DNA from: Gammaproteobacteria bacterium | Lineage (GTDB): Bacteria; Pseudomonadota; Gammaproteobacteria; Pseudomonadales; PIVM01 | DNA length: 44,332 nucleotides | Reading direction: 5' to 3' | Assembly: GCA_003353945.1 (NCBI GenBank) | Contig: PIVM01000031.1 | Location: forward strand, 1-44,332 | Shown here: positions 34,815-44,332 of the stretch, one piece after another | Layout: each line of letters opens with the position of its first letter | Numbering within the stretch: the stretch's first letter is position 1 | Notes under the pieces: model-generated | What the model saw: only the letters and a program-made list of their open reading frames with translations | Database searches by the model: none | What the model was told of the DNA's origin: nothing | Translations under genes and position numbers: made by a program

Positions 34815-35255
34815 ATTGGAAAATATTTCTGCTTATAGCCATAGTGCGTTTCGTTATTCCTTTTTGTCCATCGCTCATCGACAACCTTTTGCCGCTCAAC
34901 GTTTGAGTTTTCCTGAAAACACGCAGGTATCTCACGCTCTGGCGATAATCCGAGAAAACGGCAAACGGCAAACGGCAGAAAGAGTAGCGATCACGCACTT
35001 GATATTCCACTTCATCATCGGACAGGTTATACAAATGTTGTAGGACCATGGCTTTGAACATCAGTACCACATCGTAGGGCTTGCGCCCAGCTTTGCTTTT
35101 GCGTCTTTTGCACCGGAATTTGTTGCACTGGAATTTGTTTAAGGTGTCTCGAAATACTTCTCAATCGATACATTGAAGGCAAGTAATGGATCGTGTTCAT
35201 TCAATTTGCGATAGCGTTCATCTAAATCAAAAAAACCGGGTTGAGGAAAAGCGTT
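34815..35255 (-). mobile_element. Remnant of an IS5-family transposase gene
   Basis: In broken frames, the minus strand reads QPGFFDLDERYRKLNEHDPLLAFNVSIEKYFETP, then MFKAMVLQHLYNLSDDEVEYQVRDRYSF, FLGLSPER and DERWTKRNNETHYGYKQKY. These are, in order, the N-terminus, the recruitment helix and part of the catalytic region of IS5-type transposases. The middle (including an expected DD motif) is deleted and several frameshifts and stops are present, including a short duplicated TGCCGTT near 34968. The ends and inverted repeats could not be found. Inactive. Confidence 0.7.
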
Positions 35256-35620
35256 ACTATTCAGTCAGCTTTACAGCTGCATAAAAAACTGATGAAAAGC
35301 TGTTTTTGCACTACATATATAGGCTAAATACGGATTTTGTAGCAACTTCTATATTTCACCACTGGTGAAGTCTAGCAAATCCAGCATCCATAGAAAAACG
35401 CATATTGGGTTTAAAAAATCCACCTGATGTGGCCACTGTTAGACGCACCCTATCCACCTGAACGAGCTACGACTCAAAAGTGCCCGAATTTGTGGAAATT
35501 TAAGAAACTGGGCACCTTAAAGATCCCCTTAAGTAACATGGAATCGTCTGCCATTTCAACATTCTCGTCAGACTAATGCAGCTTGTAATTTAGTCTGGTT
35601 CATCGGCAATAGCGTTTTGT
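35256..35620. other. Gene-free stretch next to the IS remnant
   Basis: 365 bases with only short frames. It may contain one outer end of the former IS, but I found no convincing inverted repeat. No RNA gene seen. Confidence 0.4.
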
Positions 35621-38236
35621 TTATTCCAAATAGCATATTACCTGCTGCTCAATAATATTGGCATTTAGCTTTACTGTCTTGCTTTCACCAGCTACAGGGA
35701 GATCAATGACGCGTATAGCTTCCGACCATCGTTTGTCCTCCGGCATCAATTCCTCAAACTGGTTTGGCAGGCTTTCCAGGAGGGTTGAATTAATAGTATT
35801 GATGCCAATATCTGGAAATAGGGCAAAGTACAAAATGTCTGACTCGACCATCTCGTTAAAAAAATGGCTCCCCAACGAAACCTCGGGTACAAGGTTTTCA
35901 CGCATGGCCACAATCTCAACAAGCACAGAAACTTTGCAAATTTCGGCAAATGATGTTGGCACACCCAATTCAGGACTAGATGTTCCCCAACGACCAGGGC
36001 CAATCAGCATGGTCTTTTTTTGATCTTGCCCTTCATCATGGCGAATAACTTTACCGACAAGTCTGGCAATCATATGTCGGTCACTAATCGAAAGCATGGA
36101 ATACACTGAAGGTACCACGTGAATAATCCTGTTAATACTACAAAATTGGTTTCTTCCAATAATGGCACCTTGCGCTTTCAAAACAAGATCCGTCGACTCA
36201 ATGTGTTCTGGAGGGTTTGTGACGGCGCAATCTCCGCTAACTTGCAACGGGCGGCATTGAACTAAATTGATTCTGAAACTGTTGTCCGGAAGAAAATTTG
36301 TTGTAAATTCCACGTCCACAGGAGATCCGTATGTATCCTGAAGATGTCTCAGCATCTGGCGCATTGTATCGGCATAATCAGTTTGCTTAAGCAAGTTATC
36401 GAATGTAATAACCCATGGAAAAAGACCTTTTGCTGAGCTTCCTCTTCTGACCTCCTGCCTCTTTTTGTTAATTGAGGCAATTATCTCAAGAGGCAGGCCA
36501 GGACTTGCCTTAGCCACCGCTCCAAACTTTTTGCTGACCAACTGATTGGCATGTAGATCAAGCACATCGGACTTTCGCTGAACATATTTTAGAGCATCGT
36601 CTGGGCTGTCAGTCGGGGTACGGCCGGGGGCGTTGAGTGCAACCAACCGGGTGTAATCATCGTCTGTTCTATCCACTGCTCTGGAGCCTAAACCGAAAAC
36701 AATACGTAATACACCAGCGTTTGGATCGATCTCTCTACCCCAAACATAAGGATTGTAGGAGAGCCCGACACCTGCTACGTGAGGATAGAATAGTGTGCCG
36801 TGTACAGAACCCGACACGCGCTGAACAAGCAAACCCATTTGCTCGTTTTCTTTGAGTAATCCTCGACGAGCACGGTATGCTATAGCTGCCTCACTTACGA
36901 CACTGGAGTAGATGGTCTTTACAGCGGATATAAAATCCTGCATGCGTTGTTCACGGGAACTTTGCCCGGCCAGGAATACACTTTCGTATTTCCCTACAAA
37001 CGAGTGTCCGAAACTGTCTTCAAGGAGGCTGCTAGAACGCACGATAATAGGAGACTGCCCGAAATAATCCAACATATCCTGCATCTGTGTCTGGATGTGA
37101 TCAGGGAAGTGGCCCACAAGAATATGTTGCCGAATACGTTCCGTTTTATGCAGGTGGCGTTCTTGATCCCTGTGTTTCAGCCATTTCCACCATAGACCAT
37201 TCTGCACGATAAATGTTGTAAAAACGTCAGCACCGATATAAAAGGAGTCATGAGGTTCCATGATCTTCTTCCAGTGCGAGTTGGCTTTTTCTAAAATTTT
37301 CCGTGACAGCAGCATCCCGACAGCTTTGCCACCAATCTGCCCTGTGCCAATTATGCGCTCACCTATAGCAAGAATATCTTCCATATTGAAATATTGTTCA
37401 ACTAATTCAAGCATTCGGGGATCACTTGTAAGCGCCATACCGATCAATTGCTGAAAGGTATCTTTTTCAAGCTCCGCATTGACCTGCTCGCTCGTGCTGT
37501 GACTCTGGATTATTAGCTCCGCCTGACGAAATGTCCGGTTCCAAATGCCGTGGCGGTATCTGTTATATATCCTTGGTAAACAAGGTGCTCTGCCAAGAAT
37601 TTCAGTGGTTGTCGCACTGTCAGCGACAGGTGCAAAATCGTCATCCTGCCAGATGTGTAGCATGTGCATTGTGGGAGAGCGTCGTTGTTCAACTTTCATC
37701 GGTTGCAAAAACAGGGTTCCCTTGTGATTATAGACATCAAGAAATACTTGCGCGGTGCCCACTATCTGGTCGATTGATTCTATGGAGTGAAAATTTCGGA
37801 TCAAGCAGAAGTAAGCCACAGACTGCATGTCATAGAGGTACGGGCAGGTTAATACGAAGAAATTGGCTAGAAACGCATCACTGTTCCAGATCGTAGCAAG
37901 TTCCGAAAGGCAATCAAAAACATACCAGGTGCCGTATCCTGATTTATCAATAATGGAGTGCAGCTCGTTTATGAAACTCTCAAAACCGGCAGACGCATCA
38001 AGAGTATAGACTTCTACATTATCATCTTCAGTCAGCAGGGCTTTATGGCTTGCAAAACGAATATATACCAGCCGTTGGCCGTGGAATCGAGCGCTTTGAC
38101 GATAGGGCTGAATAAAGGGGGCATATTGTTCTACACCATCAACTCTCCATACAATGTTATCACCAGGGATAAGCCCTTTCATCATATTGTCGAGGCCAGA
38201 AAGACCGGTGCTTAAATGTTCATTGACTTGTAGCAT
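35621..38236 (-). CDS. KaiC-like domain fused to a PEP synthase/pyruvate phosphate dikinase ATP-grasp domain
   Basis: 871 residues. Residues 1-200 look like a KaiC/RecA-type domain (STGLSGLDNMMKGLIPGDNIVWRVDG, WYVFDCLSELATIW) in which the Walker A Lys/Thr are missing, so ATP binding there is doubtful. From about 290 to 640 it is the PEP/pyruvate-binding ATP-grasp domain of PpsA/PPDK: IGGKAVGMLLSRKIL, PIIVRSSSLLEDSFGHSFVGKYESVFLAG, SGSVHGTLFYPHVAGVGLSYNP, FTTNFLPDNSFRINLVQCRPLQ. The swivelling phospho-His domain and the PEP barrel are absent. The end (GPGRWGTSSPELGVPTSFAEI) is its own type. Not a complete PEP synthase; perhaps a kinase- or regulator-like stress protein. Upstream are gdh and CBS genes on the same strand. 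Confidence 0.8.
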   Translation of the reverse strand: MLQVNEHLSTGLSGLDNMMKGLIPGDNIVWRVDGVEQYAPFIQPYRQSARFHGQRLVYIRFASHKALLTEDDNVEVYTLDASAGFESFINELHSIIDKSGYGTWYVFDCLSELATIWNSDAFLANFFVLTCPYLYDMQSVAYFCLIRNFHSIESIDQIVGTAQVFLDVYNHKGTLFLQPMKVEQRRSPTMHMLHIWQDDDFAPVADSATTTEILGRAPCLPRIYNRYRHGIWNRTFRQAELIIQSHSTSEQVNAELEKDTFQQLIGMALTSDPRMLELVEQYFNMEDILAIGERIIGTGQIGGKAVGMLLSRKILEKANSHWKKIMEPHDSFYIGADVFTTFIVQNGLWWKWLKHRDQERHLHKTERIRQHILVGHFPDHIQTQMQDMLDYFGQSPIIVRSSSLLEDSFGHSFVGKYESVFLAGQSSREQRMQDFISAVKTIYSSVVSEAAIAYRARRGLLKENEQMGLLVQRVSGSVHGTLFYPHVAGVGLSYNPYVWGREIDPNAGVLRIVFGLGSRAVDRTDDDYTRLVALNAPGRTPTDSPDDALKYVQRKSDVLDLHANQLVSKKFGAVAKASPGLPLEIIASINKKRQEVRRGSSAKGLFPWVITFDNLLKQTDYADTMRQMLRHLQDTYGSPVDVEFTTNFLPDNSFRINLVQCRPLQVSGDCAVTNPPEHIESTDLVLKAQGAIIGRNQFCSINRIIHVVPSVYSMLSISDRHMIARLVGKVIRHDEGQDQKKTMLIGPGRWGTSSPELGVPTSFAEICKVSVLVEIVAMRENLVPEVSLGSHFFNEMVESDILYFALFPDIGINTINSTLLESLPNQFEELMPEDKRWSEAIRVIDLPVAGESKTVKLNANIIEQQVICYLE

Positions 38237-38667
38237 TTTTCTCTAAACCCAAGCTGCAATATGTTTTAGATGGTGTCTCATAATTTTGTTGGTTTCAGAC
38301 ACACCTCTTCCTCTAAATATGTCATAGAAAACATCTGATGATAACTTTCTCTGAAAGCATCTTTGCAATAAATCTACTACGATTTTCAATATGGAAAGCA
38401 ATAATAGACATTCGATTTACTTTCAAAGTATCATCAAATTATGCTGCATTTTTTGAGAAAATGAATCCAGCCTTACTCACCTTTGTGAGAGATACGGAGA
38501 GTTGCTCAATTCAGGCGTGTCATCTAGCCATCAACAGTCCTTTCAACACGAAAGGCACTCAGCAATTATTCCCTCATTTTAATGAGTTCAGTCATATTCG
38601 AGTGTCCCTGCAATCAGCCATAATTGAACTGCGCCTGATTTTGGCGATTAGCGCATTACACAGCAAA
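38237..38667. other. Intergenic region upstream of the KaiC/PEP-synthase-like gene
   Basis: No convincing gene; a 117-codon plus-strand frame (38338-38691) runs through the gdhA terminator and resembles nothing known. GTGTCT (38273-38278) and AGACAC (38297-38302) form a 6-base inverted repeat about 40 bases upstream of the gene start, a possible operator. Confidence 0.4.
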
Positions 38668-38688
38668 ACCACCTTCCAAGAAGGTGGT
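38668..38688 (-). terminator. Intrinsic terminator after gdhA
   Basis: ACCACCTTC / GAAGGTGGT form a nine-pair stem with a three-base loop, 26 bases after the gdhA stop; on the minus strand TTTT follows. Confidence 0.8.
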
Positions 38689-38714
38689 TAATTTACATCG
38701 TACTATGCTAAAGG

Positions 38715-40100
<1,386 letters not shown>

Positions 40101-40199
40101 TTAGACTGCTCGGTTTCTCAGACATTCGCCCATTTTCTGCATTGACGAATGCCAAAGTTTGAAATGCTTTTCACTCCCATTTATGTGAAGTATTTTTTA

Positions 40200-40667
40200 C
40201 TAAATGCTATGTTTAACAAAATCCATTGAAGAGATGATGCCAACCAGTTCGCCTTGATCCATTACCATTAACCTGTGGACCTTCTTCTCAATCATTAGCT
40301 CGCCGGCTTCTTTTAGAGACTGGTTTGAACTAATCGAAAGAACAGATTTGCTCATAATGTCTTTAACTTTAAGGTTGGACGTCCAACCCATAATTCCTTC
40401 AGAAAAACGATTGCTGTGGATGTTATTAGAATGGCCTCCATAACCTGGTTCAGAACCGCTTTCTGCCATTGCAATGTAGGAACTCCTTATGCCTAGATGT
40501 GTGAATATATCGGATCGGCTGACCACACCAATCACCTTTCCCTTGTCTACAACGGGTGCGCCACCGACTTTGAAGCTACATAATTGCTGCTCTAATGCAT
40601 CAAGTCCTAACTCGGGTGCGAGAGTAAAAACATCTTTTTGCATAATTTCTTTTACTAGCATATCCAT
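40200..40667 (-). CDS. CBS-domain-pair protein
   Basis: 155 residues that are almost only two CBS domains: VKEIMQKDVFTLAPELGLDALEQQLCSFKVGGAPVVDKGKVIGVVSRSDIFTHLGI and VKDIMSKSVLSISSNQSLKEAGELMIEKKVHRLMVMDQGELVGIISSMDFVKHSI. Such small proteins bind adenine nucleotides and act as energy or redox sensors. It sits upstream of gdhA and the KaiC/PEP-synthase-like gene, which fits a module responding to energy state. GGGCGG a few bases before the ATG is a weak ribosome site. Confidence 0.9.
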   Translation of the reverse strand: MDMLVKEIMQKDVFTLAPELGLDALEQQLCSFKVGGAPVVDKGKVIGVVSRSDIFTHLGIRSSYIAMAESGSEPGYGGHSNNIHSNRFSEGIMGWTSNLKVKDIMSKSVLSISSNQSLKEAGELMIEKKVHRLMVMDQGELVGIISSMDFVKHSI

Positions 40668-41193
40668 AGATGTTGCCGCCCTTTACGTCAAATTCATTCA
40701 CGCCATAAGCTGATAGCTGATTAATATTTTTTAACATAATTTCAAAGAGTCATCATAAGTAACGACTTCTCCATGATTTATGAAGTCTTTGGCCAGTAGA
40801 GTGTTTGATTTTTTAGGAAGGTCAGCGATCACTTTTTCGAAAATTCAAAAATCATTTTTTTGAGTCAACGAAAGCCCGTATATAGTAACTATATATAGAA
40901 ATAACAAAACAAATATACATACACCCGACAACAAAATAGGATTGTGATAGGCGCTAAATATTTTTTAGTGTTTTTTGCTTTTCCCCAACTAATTCATATA
41001 GCAACTCTTGAACTGTCAACTGATCCTATCCAACATTTTTACCAGTACCTATTTTCATTCCTTTACACTGAAAAAGCAGCATGGTATTTTTACACACATA
41101 ATGCCTATACAATCTAGGCACTATTGGACATTGGATGGCAGTACTAGCTCGTTATGACTGCAGCTGTTAAAGTAATTCAAAGAAACTGATGCG
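40668..41193. promoter_or_regulatory. Divergent AT-rich promoter region
   Basis: 526 bases with no gene, rich in A/T (TATATAGTAACTATATATAG near 40878) between the CBS gene and the LuxR-type regulator. No RNA gene recognised. Confidence 0.45.
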
Positions 41194-42159
41194 ATGACTA
41201 AAAAAGAAGATGCGCCTGGTTTAAAGAGAAGTGTGAACCTCAATAATACAGCTACTCTTCGTAAAGAATACGAAGTTCTGAAATCTAAGTATCAGAAATT
41301 ATTGCAGGTTGATGTTGAAAAACAAAATATTGAGCATCTTCTTCAAGAACGCATCAAAGAGCTTTCATGTTTATATGACATTGCTAATGTCATTGAAAAA
41401 TCTGGTAAATCAATAGATGAAATTATGCAAGGCTCTGTAAATCTGATACCACCATCCTGGCAATATCCGGAAATAACTCGCGCAAGAATCACCTTAGATG
41501 AAAATATATTTGTATCACCAAAATTCAAAATATCAAAATGGGTACAATCATCCGACATATATATAAACGGAACACGATCTGGCTGTGTAGAAGTGTATTA
41601 TTTGAAAAAGAAGCCAGTAATTGATGAGGGTCCCTTTCTCAAAGAGGAGAGGCTTCTAATAGACTCAATATGTGGGCGTCTGGGGCGAGCATGCGAAAGG
41701 ATAATGGCCGAACGTCAATTGAAAACAGAAAAGATAGAGTTGCGAAATAAAAATATTGCCTTGCGAGAAATCCTGTCTAAGGTTCAAGAAGAAAAAAAAG
41801 AAACGAATGATATTATAATCGGAAATGTAGATAGAATTGTCATGCCTATTATCCATGAACTAGAAAGTCAGTTGTCGGAGGATTATTTTTCAATTCTAAA
41901 TTTACTAAAAACCAGTTTGATGGAAATTACTTCACCTTTTGTAGATAATATTTCAAGCCAGATAGAAAATCTGACCCCTACTGAAATCCAGATTTGTAAT
42001 ATGATTAAAAATGGAATGCAGACCAAGGAAATTTGCAAGATGCGCCATATTGCACCTGCAACAGTTAATAGGCATCGGGAAAACATCCGAAAAAAGCTGG
42101 ATATTTCAAATAAATCCATTAATTTGACCACGTATTTGAAAACTATTATGAATAATTAG
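41194..42159 (+). CDS. GAF-like sensor regulator with LuxR-type DNA-binding domain
   Basis: 321 residues. A coiled coil (YEVLKSKYQKLLQVDVEKQNIEHLLQERIKEL) leads into a GAF-like domain (SCLYDIANVIEKSGKSIDEIMQGSVNLIPPSWQYPEITRARITLD...VEVYYL), typical of signalling proteins with a PxxWQYPE motif. A second helical segment and then LTPTEIQICNMIKNGMQTKEICKMRHIAPATVNRHRENIRKKLDI follow, a LuxR-type helix-turn-helix. No phosphoacceptor domain is present, so it likely binds a small molecule or interacts with a histidine kinase. Divergent from the CBS/gdhA group and a candidate regulator of it. Confidence 0.85.
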   Translation: MTKKEDAPGLKRSVNLNNTATLRKEYEVLKSKYQKLLQVDVEKQNIEHLLQERIKELSCLYDIANVIEKSGKSIDEIMQGSVNLIPPSWQYPEITRARITLDENIFVSPKFKISKWVQSSDIYINGTRSGCVEVYYLKKKPVIDEGPFLKEERLLIDSICGRLGRACERIMAERQLKTEKIELRNKNIALREILSKVQEEKKETNDIIIGNVDRIVMPIIHELESQLSEDYFSILNLLKTSLMEITSPFVDNISSQIENLTPTEIQICNMIKNGMQTKEICKMRHIAPATVNRHRENIRKKLDISNKSINLTTYLKTIMNN

Positions 42160-42693
42160 TTGGAGTGATATCTTATAATCAATCAACTTCAACGGCATTC
42201 CAACATCTTTCGAATCACCGTCAAGCTACAGCATGAACGAAAATTCTTCATACTTTAACCCATACAAGTTTGGAAAGATTACAATTTTGGAACTTAACAG
42301 GTGGAGGGAAATCACCGCGGATCACACTGGTATTCGTCTGCTTTCCCAATCAAATTTTAAATTATCTCCTTGATGAAAACGGCAGTAATGTAGCAGGTGC
42401 AGTCATGTTCTTTTAAAAATCTGAGAGGGCATATTGACAAAATACTGCTGAAGCGGGCGAAGTTAAAATCAACACTCCATCAGCAGCTCTTTAACATCAG
42501 CAGGCACATGGAAAAATAAAATTCCCTGTGACAAAAAAACTCTCGGTGTCCGCAAACTCTAAATGGCTACTGTTCATGAGTACTGGACCCAAATGAAAAT
42601 CATTTCGCTTGTGAGTCAACTCGTCTCATTGCAGCCGTCCGTGGTTGTTCACGTGCGGCGTAAGATTGAATCGATAGCGGTCAGCCAGGAAGG
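42160..42693. other. Gene-poor stretch with coding-like scraps
   Basis: 534 bases without an open gene. Short plus-strand stretches look coding (e.g. ILNYLLDENGSNVAGAVMFF near 42340-42410) but are interrupted every few codons, suggesting an old, unrecognisable pseudogene. Confidence 0.35.
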
Positions 42694-43377
42694 TTAAAGG
42701 TTTTCAACGAAGGAGGAGGATACCCTGATATTACGGTTATCGACATAACCGTCGTGCTGGCGCACGGCAATAGCCAGATTGGCGAAATTCGTATCATTAA
42801 TGGGGGAATTAGCATAGAGCTGGGCCTCACGGCGATTGAAGTCGCCGAGTGTGCCGGACACCTTGAGTTCTGCCTGCTCCGATAAGGTTTTAACGTACCA
42901 CACCACCTGAAACATTCTTACCATAGAGCGTACCCTGGGGACCACGGAGTACTTCAATGGACTCAATCGAAAACAGATCGACGTCGAAGAAACCGGGGCG
43001 TGCGATATAGATATCATCGACAAATAAGGCCACCGAGGCATCGTCGGAAGCACCACTGGTATTTATACCGACACCGCGCATATAAAACTGTGGTGTTGCC
43101 TTGTTAAGTTGGTCACTATCCAGCCTGGTGAAAATTGGCTGAGAGCATTCACGGTATCGATTTTCATCTCTTCGAGCATTTTGCCGGTAAAGGCAGTGGC
43201 GGCGATGACGACATCCTGCATCACTTCCAGACGCCTTTTCGCGGTAATGACTATCTCTTCAAGCGCAGTTGAATCCGTTTCCAGAGCATTATCCGATTGT
43301 TGGGCACTAGACATGGTGATGACACATGATGCTACGATGCCCGCGCCAATGGCCATAAAGTTCGCCTGAGCTTTCAT
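42694..43377 (-). pseudogene. TonB-dependent receptor, truncated and frameshifted
   Basis: Three overlapping frames together make the start of a TonB receptor. 43063-43377: a signal peptide and ALEEIVITAKRRLEVMQDVVIAATAFTGKMLEEM (TonB box and plug). 42890-43081: YMRGVGINTSG-like, VALFVDDIYIARPGFFDVDLFSIESIEVLRGPQGTLYGKNVSGGVV (the plug core). 42694-43056: KTLSEQAELKVSGTLGDFNRREAQLYANSPINDTNFANLAIAVRQHDGYVDN (first barrel strands). Frameshifts lie near 43095 and 42900, and the gene breaks off after ~230 of an expected ~750 residues. It cannot make a barrel. Confidence 0.8.
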
Positions 43378-43577
43378 TGGGATACCTTATAACGTCCTAA
43401 GACGAGTTTACTCTAGTAACCGACGGTTACAAATCTAGGGCTTTGCGAAGTAAATCCTTTGATATCCTTTCCTCATATCGACGAAGCCATAGAACTTCGA
43501 TTTAGTATTTGACTGTTAATAACGGGGATGAGCAGAACACTATGCAAGCGAGATTTCTATAAAATCAAGCGATCAAT

Positions 43578-43772
43578 ATGGCTGCTGTAGCAAGTAAACC
43601 AATTTCCGGGCAGTCAAGTGCTAAGGCGACTACCGGTGGTTTAGCCAGTATGGGTGTTGCCAACCATGGTGCCGCTGCAAATGCCGCGAAGAATAAGTTC
43701 AAGGCTACAGACATTGTACCCTTCGATGAAAAAAATATTGCCTTTAGCTTGGAGTTAATGAAGTTAAGTTAA
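43578..43772 (+). CDS. Small unrecognised protein or fragment
   Basis: 64 codons, Ala/Gly-rich at first (MAAVASKPISGQSSAKATTGGLASMGVANHG) and ending FKATDIVPFDEKNIAFSLELMKLS. No strong ribosome site, no family recognised. May be a scrap of a larger gene. Confidence 0.25.
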   Translation: MAAVASKPISGQSSAKATTGGLASMGVANHGAAANAAKNKFKATDIVPFDEKNIAFSLELMKLS

Positions 43773-43949
43773 GTTACGCCAATAAGTAGAAAAATGGAGC
43801 CGTACTTGTTTTTTCGAACGACATATTAACATATGATTTCCATCATGCGAATTAAGCGCAAAGCTCGGCATTTTAATTTTTATCGTATATCTGCAATTGG
43901 TACAAAGCGCCCTAACGAGAGCTATAATCCTAGAAAACTCAGCTGAACC

Positions 43950-44219
43950 TATTGCCTGCTTCCTTTATGGTTACAACCAAGATAATGGCGAGTCGGGCTG
44001 GTTTATCACAACCAGTACAATAAGGCATTTAGCACCACCGAAAAACCGATGTGCGTCCAAACGCTTTGGTTCAACTATCTCAAGCCCTTTCAGCTAGAAC
44101 AAATTCTTCGAGCCGCCAGTCGCAAAAGCCCTGCCGGAAAAATCAGGCAAAACCCTCGATCCCCCCAAAAAAAACGGAAAGCTCAACTAAAAAAATTACG
44201 CAACGAAACAGCCACTTAG
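43950..44219 (+). pseudogene. Possible C-terminal fragment of an IS transposase
   Basis: A plus-strand frame without start reads GLVYHNQYNKAFSTTEKPMC, then LWFNYLKPFQLEQILRAASRKSPAGKIRQNPRSPQKKRKAQL and stops at 44217-44219. A tail of ASRKS...QNPR.P.K.K is similar to the basic C-terminus of some IS4-type transposases. Weak. Confidence 0.25.
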
Positions 44220-44316
44220 ACATCATGTATTGACCTGCCCAACCTCAACGCTCGTGGGTTACCATGGAAGTTGAGAAAACAAACCAAGTGGCAGAGCCAC
44301 ATTGAGGAGGGCAGGC

Positions 44317-44332
44317 ATGAAACAGTTTAACC
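44317..44332 (+). CDS. Start of a gene cut by the window end
   Basis: ATG AAA CAG TTT AAC preceded by GAGGAGGG six bases upstream, a strong ribosome site. Only five codons are visible, so identity unknown. Confidence 0.35.

Noticed and set aside
35621-38236. Complete phosphoenolpyruvate synthase (ppsA)
   Set aside because: The phospho-His swivel domain and PEP-binding barrel are missing.
38338-38691. 117-codon plus-strand frame before gdhA
   Set aside because: Runs through the gdhA terminator hairpin, no ribosome site, no recognised pattern.
42240-42420. Old-yellow-enzyme-like start (NPYKFGKI)
   Set aside because: Frame is stopped quickly and the similarity is only a few residues.

Overview
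The window looks like a chromosomal segment of a marine-type gammaproteobacterium. The reasons are a moderate G+C content, a Tat-exported molybdoenzyme, a BASS-type transporter, many AraC/LysR/MarR regulators, an ecdysteroid-kinase-like phosphotransferase, a membrane-anchored sulfotransferase and a TonB-receptor relic. This is inferred from protein families only; no rRNA or tRNA gene was seen. Intact metabolic modules alternate with stretches of decayed genes, which suggests a genome losing genes by small deletions and point mutations.

Layout. 0.1-4 kb: a small membrane protein and two tandem paralogous exported proteins (one Sec-secreted, one lipoprotein). 4-5.7 kb: a membrane-anchored AraC-type regulator. 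5.7-9.9 kb: a run of damaged minus-strand genes, namely an FAD oxidoreductase with a lost start codon and nonsense codons, a sugar-phosphate-isomerase-like gene with an apparent internal deletion, an N-terminally cut HupE/UreJ-like gene, a DUF3604 gene frameshifted and fused to a parvulin-like peptidyl-prolyl isomerase, and a CRP/FNR regulator cut before its DNA-binding domain. 10.1-15 kb: an outer-membrane barrel protein divergent from a soluble molybdopterin oxidoreductase and a BASS transporter.

15-27.3 kb is the centre of interest. A minus-strand operon (about 23.7 to 15.4 kb) encodes two 2-hydroxyacyl-CoA dehydratase/benzoyl-CoA reductase-type subunits, their ATP-hydrolysing iron-sulfur activator, a free-standing protein resembling the middle domain of acetyl-CoA synthase (CdhC/AcsB), a CooC/AcsF-type nickel-insertion ATPase with the CxC motif and, after a 236-base gap, a Tat-exported type II DMSO-reductase-family catalytic subunit with no electron-transfer subunit beside it. 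Upstream lies a MarR regulator divergent from an alkylsulfatase-like metallo-beta-lactamase protein and a sulfotransferase, with two identical inverted repeats 20 bases apart between them. I infer an ATP-driven low-potential reductase or dehydratase system with nickel chemistry. Its substrate cannot be read from the sequence.

27.3-33.5 kb: a small exported DUF2846-like protein, two LysR regulators, and two AraC regulators flanking a phosphotransferase, with a shared GAGACAT motif in their promoter regions. 33.6-35.3 kb: relics (oxidoreductase tail, a small gene with two stops, an IS5-type transposase remnant). 35.6-42.2 kb: an energy or stress island with a KaiC-like/PEP-synthase-like fusion, NADP-type glutamate dehydrogenase, a CBS-pair protein and a GAF-LuxR regulator. 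42.2-44.3 kb: a TonB-receptor relic, small unknown frames and a possible transposase tail.
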